From Pseudoclavibacter sp. Marseille-Q3772 (lineage in GTDB: Bacteria > Actinomycetota > Actinomycetes > Actinomycetales > Microbacteriaceae), in the NCBI RefSeq assembly GCF_916618895.1, contig NZ_OU745391.1:1116001-1180000 (forward strand): a DNA stretch of 64,000 nt, written 5' to 3'. Under the pieces are notes generated by a model. It made no database searches. It saw only the letters and a list, made by a program, of their open reading frames with translations, and was not told the DNA's origin. Positions 51,777 through 60,269 of the stretch are shown here, piece after piece; positions within the stretch are counted from its first letter, which is position 1, and each line of letters begins with the position of its first letter. The position numbers and the translations under genes are program-made.

Positions 51777-52448
51777 CTACCCGTCAAGGTCATCTGTGCA
51801 TGGCAGTCTGGCGAAGTTATCTGCATCCCGTCGATTACCGGCAACGAGGATGTGATCACCGCGCTGCAGGGCAACCTCGGGCAGTGCAATCTGCCAGGTG
51901 CCACCCGGGTGGCGAACGCCCGTCACGTGCACGCCGTAGTTACGGCGCAACCGTAGGTCGCCGATGGGCGTACCGAGCGCAAACTCCGGCGCGAGCTGTT
52001 GGGTGATTACAAAATCGTCGGCGATCTCAACGTATTCCTCGAGCCGGCCTCGCAACAGATGGGCGGTCCGGCGCCCCATATCCGTCTCTGGCTTGACAAC
52101 ATGCTTGACGCCGAGCTGGGTGAGGATCTCGGCGTGCTGCTCGGATACTGCTTTCGCCCAGATATTGGGCACTTTGAATTTCTGCAGCAGGCCGGTGACC
52201 AGGATGCTTGCTTCGATGCTGCCGCCAATCGCCACAACAGCCGTCTCAAACTCGGGTACCGAGAGTTTGCGCAGCGTGGGCTCATGAGTGGCGTCTCCCC
52301 GCACAACGTGGGTGATCAGCCCGTCCAATGCCTGCACGACATCGTCGTCGGGGTCGATACCGAGTACCTCGACACCGTCCTTCATCAGCTCCGTCGCCAC
52401 CGCCGTGCCGAACCGGCCCAACCCAATAACGCAGACGGTCTCGGACAT
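51777..52448 (-). CDS. trkA: Potassium uptake regulatory subunit (KtrA/TrkA, RCK)
   Basis: Predicted 223 aa. An RCK-N Rossmann domain (CVIGLGRFGTAVATEL, ligand Asp in GIDPDDD) is followed by an RCK-C domain (about 140-215). It gates the membrane subunit encoded just upstream in response to nucleotide. The ATG at 52448 begins at the usual MSETVCVIGLGRFG; no clear ribosome-binding site was seen in the 22-nt gap after the TrkH stop, so coupling is likely. Confidence 0.93.
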   Translation of the reverse strand: MSETVCVIGLGRFGTAVATELMKDGVEVLGIDPDDDVVQALDGLITHVVRGDATHEPTLRKLSVPEFETAVVAIGGSIEASILVTGLLQKFKVPNIWAKAVSEQHAEILTQLGVKHVVKPETDMGRRTAHLLRGRLEEYVEIADDFVITQQLAPEFALGTPIGDLRLRRNYGVHVTGVRHPGGTWQIALPEVALQRGDHILVAGNRRDADNFARLPCTDDLDG

Positions 52449-52470
52449 GCGGCTGTTTCGCCCAAGTGAA

Positions 52471-53925
52471 TTACGCAATGATTGGCCTTTCTTCTGGAAG
52501 TTCATAGGGCAGCGGTCGCACCGCGGGCACCATGGCCGCGGCAATGGTTAACGGCCCCAACCGGCCGATGAACATGAGCGCGGTGATAGCGATCTTGGCA
52601 ATATCGGGCAGATCAGTCGTAATTCCTGTGCTCAATCCGACAGTTCCCCACGCACTGGTGACCTCGAGCAAAATCTGGTCAAGAGTGAATTCGGTCGTAG
52701 CCAGCAGGAGCATCGACACAGCGGCGCACAAGCCCACGGCCACCACACCGATTGCGGCCGCACGGCGAACCACCTGGTCGTGAATGCGTTTGCCAAAAAT
52801 CTGTACTGCACCCTCACCGCGAATGACGGCCACGATGGTCGCAGCAATCACCATGAACACGGTCAGCTTGATTCCGCCAGCCGTCCCCGCGGGTCCACCG
52901 CCGATAAATTGCAGCAGATCGGTGAACAACAGCGTCTCCGATTCCATCTGACCGAATTCAAGGGTGTTGAAACCTGCGGTGCGCGTTTGCACTGATTGAA
53001 AGAAGCTCGCAAGGATGCGCGTGCCGAAGTCATACTGACCAATCGTCGCGGGATTCCGCCACTCAAACACGAGGAATGACAGGGTGCCCAGGAGCAACAG
53101 CGCAGGCGTCGCCGTAAGCACCATTTTCGCCGTGAGGCTCAGCCGATTCCACTTGGGGCCGAACTTCAAGATCTGCGCGATCACCGGGAACCCGAGCCCA
53201 CCGGTAATAATCGCCAGCGCCACCGGGATGCAGACCCATGGCGAGTCGACAAAACGAACGAGATTGCCCTCGAAGGTTGAGAATCCTGCATTGTTGAACG
53301 CCGATACGGCGTGAAAGACCGCATCCCAAATCGAACCAATCGGATCGAGACGGTGAACGCACACGAGCGCCAGGTACAGCAGCACAGCAACCGTCGCCTC
53401 ACAGACAACAACCAATCGCACAATTGAAGTGAGCACCGTTCGAGCGTCGTCAAAGTCAATCGTGCGCGACTCAGCGGCCGCAACCATTCGTGCCTGTAAC
53501 CCCATCCGCCGCGTCAATGCAATTCCGATGATCGAAGCGAAGGTCATCACCCCGAGGCCGCCGAGCTGAATAAGCACAAGAATCACCAATTGACCGAAGC
53601 CGCTCCACGCGATGTGGGTGTCCACGGGTGATAGACCGGTGACGGTCATGGCGCTGGTAGCCACGAAGATGGTGTCGATTGGTCGCGCCGATTCGCCAGT
53701 TGAGCTGATCGGCAGCATGAGCAGCAGACTGCCGATCGTAATGACCGTCAGAAACGCAAACACCACTTGCTGCGGTGGGTTCATGCGCGGCGCATACGAA
53801 ACTGAGCCATCCAGCCGTCGGTGCGGTCTGGGCGTCACGCGAAGTGTGCGCAACGGCGCTCTTCGAGGGTTCGAGGAGCTGGGATGAGGTCCAACCACGG
53901 CGCACAAATCTAGCAGCAAATTCAT
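52471..53925 (-). CDS. trkH: TrkH/KtrB-family potassium transporter
   Basis: Predicted 484 aa. Four membrane-pore-membrane repeats have selectivity-filter turns TSAMTVTGLSP, VSAFNNAGFST, QTRTAGFNT and TSAWGTVGLSTG, each with the conserved Gly. It forms the potassium (or sodium-coupled potassium) channel with the RCK subunit encoded next. The N-terminal start is uncertain: GTG at 53838 or ATG at 53784 would remove 29-47 residues of Arg/Pro-rich sequence. Confidence 0.93.
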   Translation of the reverse strand: MNLLLDLCAVVGPHPSSSNPRRAPLRTLRVTPRPHRRLDGSVSYAPRMNPPQQVVFAFLTVITIGSLLLMLPISSTGESARPIDTIFVATSAMTVTGLSPVDTHIAWSGFGQLVILVLIQLGGLGVMTFASIIGIALTRRMGLQARMVAAAESRTIDFDDARTVLTSIVRLVVVCEATVAVLLYLALVCVHRLDPIGSIWDAVFHAVSAFNNAGFSTFEGNLVRFVDSPWVCIPVALAIITGGLGFPVIAQILKFGPKWNRLSLTAKMVLTATPALLLLGTLSFLVFEWRNPATIGQYDFGTRILASFFQSVQTRTAGFNTLEFGQMESETLLFTDLLQFIGGGPAGTAGGIKLTVFMVIAATIVAVIRGEGAVQIFGKRIHDQVVRRAAAIGVVAVGLCAAVSMLLLATTEFTLDQILLEVTSAWGTVGLSTGITTDLPDIAKIAITALMFIGRLGPLTIAAAMVPAVRPLPYELPEERPIIA

Positions 53926-54054
53926 CGCGGCAGCACAACTTTTTTTCGGTCACGACGCCGTCACATGCCGTCGTCAATTGACTGCCCCGAACAGTCCGGC
54001 GCACCAATGACGGCCACCCCGGTGCGTATCACGCTTGCCTAGGGGACGAATTGT

Positions 54055-54085
54055 CACTTGACACGTTTCAAGTGCGGGATAATGT
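54055..54085 (+). promoter_or_regulatory. Promoter and operator of the amino-acid permease gene
   Basis: CACTTGA (54055-54061) and TCAAGTG (54068-54074) form a 7-bp inverted repeat with a 6-nt spacer. It contains a consensus TTGACA (54058-54063), followed by GATAATGT (54078-54085) as the likely -10. A regulator bound here would block the promoter. Confidence 0.5.
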
Positions 54086-54156
54086 AAGGACATACGCGCA
54101 TCGCTGCGCACCGAATACGTTTTCCTGCGCCCATTGGGCCGCGCAATTGGAGCCAA

Positions 54157-55638
54157 GTGAGTACCTCATCCACCGCGCAGTCAACCGAACCGGCTGGCGA
54201 TAACAAACTAAAGAACCGTCACATCACGATGATCACCCTCGGTGGGATCATCGGCGCCAGCCTGTTCGTTGGCTCCGGCAACGTCATTAAGACCGTCGGC
54301 CCCGCAGCGCTGCTCTCCTATGGGATCGGTGGCCTGCTGGTCATTCTCGTCATGCGAATGCTGGGCGAGATGGCAATTGCCCGTCCCGCGGTCGGGTCGT
54401 TTATGGAGTACGCCCGCCAAGGAGTTGGCCCGTGGGCCGGTTACCTGATCGGCTGGCTGTACTGGTATTTCTGGGTCGGCGTGATCGCTTTCGAGGCCGT
54501 CGTTGGCGGGCAGACGCTCAACGGCTGGTTCCCGATGATCCCGGAATGGACCTTCTCGCTGGTCATCCTGGCAGTGTTCACGATCGTGAACCTCGTGTCC
54601 CTGCGCTCGTTCGGCGAGGTCGAGTTCTGGTTGGCGAGCATCAAGGTCGTCACCATCATCGTGTTCCTGCTCTTCGGCGCGCTGTTCGCGTTCGGCTTGT
54701 GGCCCACTGCCTCGTTCTCGGTGGGCAACCTCGTCGCGCACGGAGGCTTTGCGCCTGAGGGCGTCTGGCCGATCATTAGCGGTGTCGCCCTGGTGATCTT
54801 CTCGTACTTCGGAACCGAGATCGCGGTCATGGCCGCCGCCGAATCCGAAGACCCGAAGGGCGGCGTGGTCAAGGCCAGCAACACGGTGATCTGGCGCATC
54901 ATGCTGTTCTACCTGGGCGCCGTATTCGTCATCCTGTGCGTGGTGCCGTGGAACGAACTGCCGGACCCCGACTCATCCGGACCGTTCGCATTCGTATTCG
55001 GCAAGATCTTTGGCAGCATCTTCGGGCCGCAGGCATTTGATATCGCCGCCGGTGTGATGAGCGCGGTCATCCTCACCGCAGTGTTCTCGGTGCTGAACTC
55101 GGGACTGTACTCGGCCTCGCGGATGTTTGCGGCGCTGTCGGATGAGGGGCTGGCACCGAAGTTCATCGGCACGCGCACCAAGAACGGTGTGCCCTGGGTT
55201 GCCATCCTGGCCTCGACCTCCGGCGGACTACTTGCCGTACTGGTGAACTTCTTGGCGCCGGAGACCCCGCTATTCGAATACATCATGAGCTCCGCCGGTC
55301 TGGTCGCGCTACTGGTGTACTTCTTTATTGCGCTGACCCAGTGGCGGATGCGCTCGAGCATGTCGCAACGCGAACGCGACTCGCTCGAACTCAAGACCTG
55401 GCTGCATCCGTTACCGGCCATCGTGGTCATGATCGGTGTGGTCGCCATCACCATCATCATGTGCTTCAACGACACCGGTCGCCAACGGGTGTTGCTCACC
55501 TTCGCAGCCGTGGCCATCCTGCTGGTGTTCTGGCCGATGGCCCGGCGCAACCTGGTCTCATCCGGCCGCCTGGACCACAAGTTCCACACCGAGGTGCTGC
55601 AAACGGTCGGAGATTCCTCACCGAACCGCGCGCGCTAA
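54157..55638 (+). CDS. APC-family amino-acid permease (GabP/AnsP-like)
   Basis: Predicted 493 aa with twelve membrane helices. The family motif ITLGGIIGASLFVGSG opens helix 1, and VGSFMEYARQGVGPWAGYLIGWLYW covers helices 3 region in two parts. It is a secondary amino-acid transporter of the AAT group; GABA, proline, or asparagine could be substrates and cannot be told apart here. The GTG start has GGAG 4 nt upstream. An inverted-repeat operator overlaps its promoter and a terminator follows. Confidence 0.88.
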   Translation: MSTSSTAQSTEPAGDNKLKNRHITMITLGGIIGASLFVGSGNVIKTVGPAALLSYGIGGLLVILVMRMLGEMAIARPAVGSFMEYARQGVGPWAGYLIGWLYWYFWVGVIAFEAVVGGQTLNGWFPMIPEWTFSLVILAVFTIVNLVSLRSFGEVEFWLASIKVVTIIVFLLFGALFAFGLWPTASFSVGNLVAHGGFAPEGVWPIISGVALVIFSYFGTEIAVMAAAESEDPKGGVVKASNTVIWRIMLFYLGAVFVILCVVPWNELPDPDSSGPFAFVFGKIFGSIFGPQAFDIAAGVMSAVILTAVFSVLNSGLYSASRMFAALSDEGLAPKFIGTRTKNGVPWVAILASTSGGLLAVLVNFLAPETPLFEYIMSSAGLVALLVYFFIALTQWRMRSSMSQRERDSLELKTWLHPLPAIVVMIGVVAITIIMCFNDTGRQRVLLTFAAVAILLVFWPMARRNLVSSGRLDHKFHTEVLQTVGDSSPNRAR

Positions 55639-55680
55639 TCGCGCACCAACCGCACGACCAGCACAGCGGTCACCCACGAC

Positions 55681-55726
55681 TGGTGGGGAGTGACATATAG
55701 CCGCTCCCCACCATCGTTGTTTTCTA
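55681..55726 (+). terminator. Terminator of the permease gene
   Basis: Perfect 10-bp arms TGGTGGGGAG / CTCCCCACCA around a 13-nt loop, then TCGTTGTTTTCT. Confidence 0.8.
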
Positions 55727-55849
55727 CAACGAAACCTAAAAAGCGCTGTCACATTTCCCCAGGAACCGGCAAGAGCCGCGCCATACACTGGCAAAGTTAC
55801 CCAGCGGTCGCGCACCGCGCATACCGCGTACGCAAGGAGGATGCCGGTA

Positions 55850-56980
55850 GTGACTGACCCCGCACACGAGACCGTCTCCATCCTGCAACCCGACGGTTCA
55901 ATCGCCCCCAGCCCAGCTGCTGAGCCGTACCTCGAACGGCTCGAGACGGCATCCGATGAACTGTGGCTAACCGCACTGCGCGCCATGACCCTAACGCGCG
56001 CCTTCGACCGCGAAGCCACCAACTTGCAGCGGCAGGGGCAGCTCGCCCTCTACGTTCCCTGCGAGGGACAGGAGGCGGCGCAGGTGGGGTCAGCACTGGC
56101 CACGCGCGACCAGGATGCAATCTTCCCCTCCTATCGCGAACATGCGGTTGCCTTCACCCGCGGCCTCGATCTCATCAAGGTGCTGTCGCTGCTGCGTGGC
56201 TGCACGAACGGCGGCTGGGACCCGGCCGAGGAAAACGGCCTACGCAACTACGTGCTGGTAATCGCATCCCAGGCGTTGCACGCCACCGGCTACGCCATGG
56301 GCCAGGTATTCGACGGCGCCAGCGGTACCGGCGACCCAGAGCGCGACGAGGCGACCATCGTCTACTTCGGTGACGGCGCAACCAGCCAGGGCGACCTCAA
56401 CGAAGCACTGGTATTCGCCCGCAGCTTCAACACTCCGCAGGTGTTCTTCCTGCAAAACAACCACTGGGCAATTTCGGTACCGGTGCGTGTGCAGTCCCCC
56501 GTACCGCTGTATCGGCGCGCGCACGGGTTCGGGATGCCCGGGGTACAGCTGGACGGCAACGATGTGATGGCAAGTTGGGCGATTACCGGCCACCACCTCG
56601 ATGAAGCACGCGCAGGATCCGGTCCCGCGTTCATCGAAGCACTCACCTACCGCGTCGGGCCACACACCACCAGCGACGATCCGACCAAATACCGCCAGGC
56701 AAGCGAAGAGGAACACTGGCGCTCGCGCTGCCCGATCGCGCGCCTGGAACGGTACCTGCGCAACCAGGGCGTCGAGTCCGCATACTTCGACGAGCTGACC
56801 GAAGAAGCCGCCGATTACGCGGCCGATATGCGCCGACGAGCACTGGCACTTCCCGAGCCCGACCCGCGAACGATGTTCGAGCATCCGTACGCCACCGAAC
56901 ACACCGCGATTTCGGCACAGCGCGAAGCCTTTGAAACATTCGAAGCATCGTTCGACGACGCTTCCGGAGGTGCCCGATGA
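55850..56980 (+). CDS. 2-oxoacid dehydrogenase E1 component, alpha subunit
   Basis: Predicted 376 aa. The thiamine-diphosphate motif starts at GDGATSQGD and ends at the Asn-Asn of FFLQNNHWAIS, and the phosphorylation-loop-like segment RVGPHTTSDDPTKYR is present. As actinobacterial pyruvate dehydrogenase uses the unrelated single-chain AceE, this alpha/beta type is more likely a branched-chain 2-oxoacid dehydrogenase. GTG at 55850 is chosen because AAGGAGG stands 9 nt upstream; the ATG at 55841 abuts that site. It overlaps the beta-subunit gene (ATGA). Confidence 0.9.
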   Translation: MTDPAHETVSILQPDGSIAPSPAAEPYLERLETASDELWLTALRAMTLTRAFDREATNLQRQGQLALYVPCEGQEAAQVGSALATRDQDAIFPSYREHAVAFTRGLDLIKVLSLLRGCTNGGWDPAEENGLRNYVLVIASQALHATGYAMGQVFDGASGTGDPERDEATIVYFGDGATSQGDLNEALVFARSFNTPQVFFLQNNHWAISVPVRVQSPVPLYRRAHGFGMPGVQLDGNDVMASWAITGHHLDEARAGSGPAFIEALTYRVGPHTTSDDPTKYRQASEEEHWRSRCPIARLERYLRNQGVESAYFDELTEEAADYAADMRRRALALPEPDPRTMFEHPYATEHTAISAQREAFETFEASFDDASGGAR

Positions 56981-57963
56981 ACGAGCAATCGGTAACGCTC
57001 CCGCTCGCGAAAGCACTCAACCGCGCCCTTCGCGACGCGATGCAGGACACCGATCGTGTGCTGTGCATGGGGGAAGATATCGGCAACCTCGGCGGGGTGT
57101 TTCGGGTCACCGAACACCTGCAGGCTGAGTTCGGGCCGCAGCGGGTCATCGATACCCCGCTGGCCGAGTCCGGCATCATCGGCACCGCGATCGGCCTGGC
57201 GATGCGCGGCTATCGGCCCGTGTGCGAGATTCAGTTCGACGGGTTCGTGTTTCCCGGCTTCGATCAGATCACCTCGCAGCTCGCGAAGATGCACGCACGT
57301 ACCGGCGGTGCCGTGCGCCTGCCCGTGGTGATCCGCATCCCGTACGGTGGTCACATCGGCGCGGTTGAGCACCACCAGGAAAGCCCGGAGGCATACTTCG
57401 CGCACACCGGCGGCCTGCGGGTAATCGCCCCATCCACGCCCAATGATGCCTATTGGATGCTCCGGCAGGCGATCGACTGCGATGATCCGGTGATCTTCCT
57501 CGAACCGAAGGGTCGCTATTGGCCCAAGGGCGAGATCGATCTGCGCCAGCCCCCGGCGGCGATGGACGCGGCGCGTATCGCTCGCGTCGGATCGGATGCG
57601 ACGATCATCGGCTGGGGCGCGCAGACCAGTATGAATCTGCAGGCTGCACAGCTCGCCGCCGAAGAGGGCCGCGATCTTGAAGTGATCGATGTGCGCAGCC
57701 TCTCCCCCGTCGACTGGCAGCCGCTGGTCGACTCCGTCGAGCGCACCGGCCGCGCGGTCGTGGTACAGGAAGCCCCCGGCCACGCCTCGGTCGGTAGCGA
57801 AATCGCCGCTCAGCTCACCGAGCGCTGCTTCTACTCGCTCGAGGCCCCCATCCTGCGAGTCGCCGCCTACGATGTCCCCTTCCCACCCGCCCGACTTGAG
57901 CAGCACTACCTGCCGAGTGTTGACCGCATCCTGGATGCCGTCGACCGGGCCTTTGCTTACTAG
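56977..57963 (+). CDS. 2-oxoacid dehydrogenase E1 component, beta subunit
   Basis: Predicted 328 aa. It has the conserved [15 protein letters not shown] and [19 protein letters not shown] segments, the [18 protein letters not shown] block and a transketolase C-terminal domain (about 200-320). It pairs with the alpha subunit (4-nt overlap) to decarboxylate a 2-oxoacid. GGAGG stands 6 nt before the ATG. Confidence 0.94.
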   Translation: MNEQSVTLPLAKALNRALRDAMQDTDRVLCMGEDIGNLGGVFRVTEHLQAEFGPQRVIDTPLAESGIIGTAIGLAMRGYRPVCEIQFDGFVFPGFDQITSQLAKMHARTGGAVRLPVVIRIPYGGHIGAVEHHQESPEAYFAHTGGLRVIAPSTPNDAYWMLRQAIDCDDPVIFLEPKGRYWPKGEIDLRQPPAAMDAARIARVGSDATIIGWGAQTSMNLQAAQLAAEEGRDLEVIDVRSLSPVDWQPLVDSVERTGRAVVVQEAPGHASVGSEIAAQLTERCFYSLEAPILRVAAYDVPFPPARLEQHYLPSVDRILDAVDRAFAY

Positions 57964-57980
57964 AACCCCAGGAGTACACC

Positions 57981-59321
57981 GTGACCGTGGTAAATCTGCC
58001 CGATGTGGGCGAGGGTTTAACCGAGGCAACGATTGTGCAGTGGCACGTCGCAGCCGGCGATAGCGTCGAAGTGAACCAGGTCATTGTCGAGATCGAGACG
58101 GCAAAGTCGCTCGTTGAACTCCCGAGCCCGGTATCCGGCACGGTCACGAAACTGCTCGTGGCCGAGGGCGACGAAGTCGAGGTGGGTCGCCCTATCCTCG
58201 ACCTACAAACGAGCGAAGCGGATACCGAACAGCAGGCTCCGAAACCGGCTTCCGAGCAGGGGGATGCGGATGGGAGCGGCGGCGCCAACCTGGTCGGGTA
58301 CGGCACCGTCACCGCACCGACCTCGAGACGCGCGAAGCGACGCGCTGCTGACAAGCCCGCATCCACCACACCGTCGACACCGACTACCACCAAGCCCGCA
58401 GGCGCGAGTCAGCCCGCTGCCAGCACCGCTGCACCCGCGCGCGCAGCAAGCGCCACCGGACTGCCGGTGCTTGCGAAACCGCCGATCCGAAAGCTCGCGA
58501 AGAACCTCGGGGTTGATCTCGCGCAGGTGCAACCCTCGGGTGCCTCCGGTGAGATTACCCGGCAGGATGTGGTGCACCACGCCGAACAGGCGCGGGTGTT
58601 CCAGAACATCGAAACTCCGCAGTGGAGCCCGCAGCGCGAGGAGCATCACCCGGTTGCGGGTGTGCGCAAGCAGATCGCACAGAACATGGTGAAGTCGATG
58701 TTCACCGCCCCACATGTGACGCTTTTTGTGGATGTTGATGCCACGCGCACGATGGAGTACGTCAAGCGGCTGAAGAACTCACCGGACTATGCCGATGTGA
58801 AGATCTCCCCGCTGCTGATCGTCGCCAAGGCGGTGATGTGGGCGATTCGCCGCAACCCGACCACGAACGCCACTTGGACCGACAGCGAGTATGTGGTGAA
58901 GCACTTCGTGAACCTCGGTATTGCCGCAGCGACGCCGCGCGGCTTGATTGTGCCGAACATTAAGGATGCGCACCAGCTGTCAATGCGGCAGCTGGCGGGC
59001 GCGCTCGAACACCTGACGATCACCGCTCGCGAAGGGAAAACACCGCCAGCGGATCAGCAACACGGCACGTTTACGATCACGAATGTTGGTGTGTTCGGGG
59101 TCGACACCGGAACCCCGGTGCTCATGCCGGGTGAGGTCGGTATTCTCGCGTTCGGCGCGGTGCGCCCCAAGCCGTGGGTGGTGAACGATGAGGTGCAGGT
59201 GCGCCAGGTGACCACCCTTGCCGCATCCTTCGATCACCGCCTCGTCGACGGTGATGTTGCCTCGCGGTTCCTGGCGGATGTGGCCACCATCCTCGAAGAA
59301 CCCGCACTGCTGCTCGACTAG
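57981..59321 (+). CDS. 2-oxoacid dehydrogenase E2 acyltransferase
   Basis: Predicted 446 aa. One lipoyl domain (about 1-76) has the target Lys in [14 protein letters not shown]. An Ala/Pro-rich linker, a peripheral-subunit-binding domain (about 160-200, [14 protein letters not shown]) and the catalytic domain with [11 protein letters not shown] near the C-terminus follow. It transfers the acyl group to coenzyme A. AGGAG stands 6 nt before the GTG. No lipoamide dehydrogenase (E3) gene follows, so E3 must be shared with other complexes. Confidence 0.94.
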   Translation: MTVVNLPDVGEGLTEATIVQWHVAAGDSVEVNQVIVEIETAKSLVELPSPVSGTVTKLLVAEGDEVEVGRPILDLQTSEADTEQQAPKPASEQGDADGSGGANLVGYGTVTAPTSRRAKRRAADKPASTTPSTPTTTKPAGASQPAASTAAPARAASATGLPVLAKPPIRKLAKNLGVDLAQVQPSGASGEITRQDVVHHAEQARVFQNIETPQWSPQREEHHPVAGVRKQIAQNMVKSMFTAPHVTLFVDVDATRTMEYVKRLKNSPDYADVKISPLLIVAKAVMWAIRRNPTTNATWTDSEYVVKHFVNLGIAAATPRGLIVPNIKDAHQLSMRQLAGALEHLTITAREGKTPPADQQHGTFTITNVGVFGVDTGTPVLMPGEVGILAFGAVRPKPWVVNDEVQVRQVTTLAASFDHRLVDGDVASRFLADVATILEEPALLLD

Positions 59322-59369
59322 CGCAGCAGCGTGCAGGGTGCTCAGATGCTGTTCGCGCAGGATGGCAGT

Positions 59370-60245
59370 ATGAGTACTTCTCCCGTCAGCATCGGTTTCC
59401 TCGGCCACGGCACCATCGCCAATGATTGCAAGCTGTTCCTTGCGCCCGAGCTTGAACGCGGCGATATCCGCATTGCTGGCGCGGTGGTGCGCGACCCCGC
59501 GAAGTACACAGGAGAGTCGGTGCCGTACCCGATTCGGGATGCATCGGCGCTCGACGACCTGCTCGTCGCAGCAGACATCGTGGTCGAGTGCGCCGGCGTT
59601 CCGGCGATTCGCGAACACGGCCCCGCCGTGGTCGCGTCCGGCACTCCCCTGCTGCTGACCAGTGTCGGCGCGCTGGCGGATCTGGAGCTGCTGCGACAGC
59701 TGCTGAGTGCGCCCGGAGAGCTCGTGGTCACCAACGGCGCGATCGGCGGGTTCGATGCGCTCAGCGCTGCGGCCGAGGCCGGCGGAATCGACGAAATCTC
59801 CATCCAGACCTCGAAGCTCGCAAAAGCGTTGGTGCGTCCGTGGATGAGCGACGAGGAACGAGCCCGGCTCGAATCCCTCACACCGGTTGACGGCCCGATC
59901 GAACTGCTGCGCGGCACGCCGCGGGATGCGATTGAGAAGTTCCCTGCGAATGTGAACGTCACCGTCGCCCTCGCCTGGGCAACTCGCGACTACCTCGGCC
60001 CGCACCCGACCGCCGCGGAGCAGGTCGAGGCAATGGACCGGTCGCTTGCACGCGTGGAGGTTCGGGTGATGGCGGATGCGGCCGCGACGCTGAGCTCGCA
60101 TGTGATTCGGTGTGCGGGTTCGGCCGGTGAGTACGTGTTCCATTTCCAGAACGCGCCCTCGAAGACGAACCCGCGCACGAGCGGGTTCACTGCGATGTCG
60201 GTCGTCCGGGATCTGCGGGAGTGGATCGCGCGTCACACCGATTAG
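59370..60245 (+). CDS. Aspartate dehydrogenase-like protein (DUF108)
   Basis: Predicted 291 aa. The Rossmann start SIGFLGHGTIAND, the middle VVECAGVPAIREHGPAVV and the C-terminal NAPSKTNPRTSGFTAMSVV block fit L-aspartate dehydrogenases. These make iminoaspartate for NAD synthesis or deaminate aspartate. nadA and nadC are not adjacent, so the role is open. AGGA stands 7 nt before the ATG at 59370. It follows the E2 gene by 48 nt and could be read through from it. Confidence 0.82.
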   Translation: MSTSPVSIGFLGHGTIANDCKLFLAPELERGDIRIAGAVVRDPAKYTGESVPYPIRDASALDDLLVAADIVVECAGVPAIREHGPAVVASGTPLLLTSVGALADLELLRQLLSAPGELVVTNGAIGGFDALSAAAEAGGIDEISIQTSKLAKALVRPWMSDEERARLESLTPVDGPIELLRGTPRDAIEKFPANVNVTVALAWATRDYLGPHPTAAEQVEAMDRSLARVEVRVMADAAATLSSHVIRCAGSAGEYVFHFQNAPSKTNPRTSGFTAMSVVRDLREWIARHTD

Positions 60246-60269
60246 GCGCACGCACGATCCACGCTCGCA

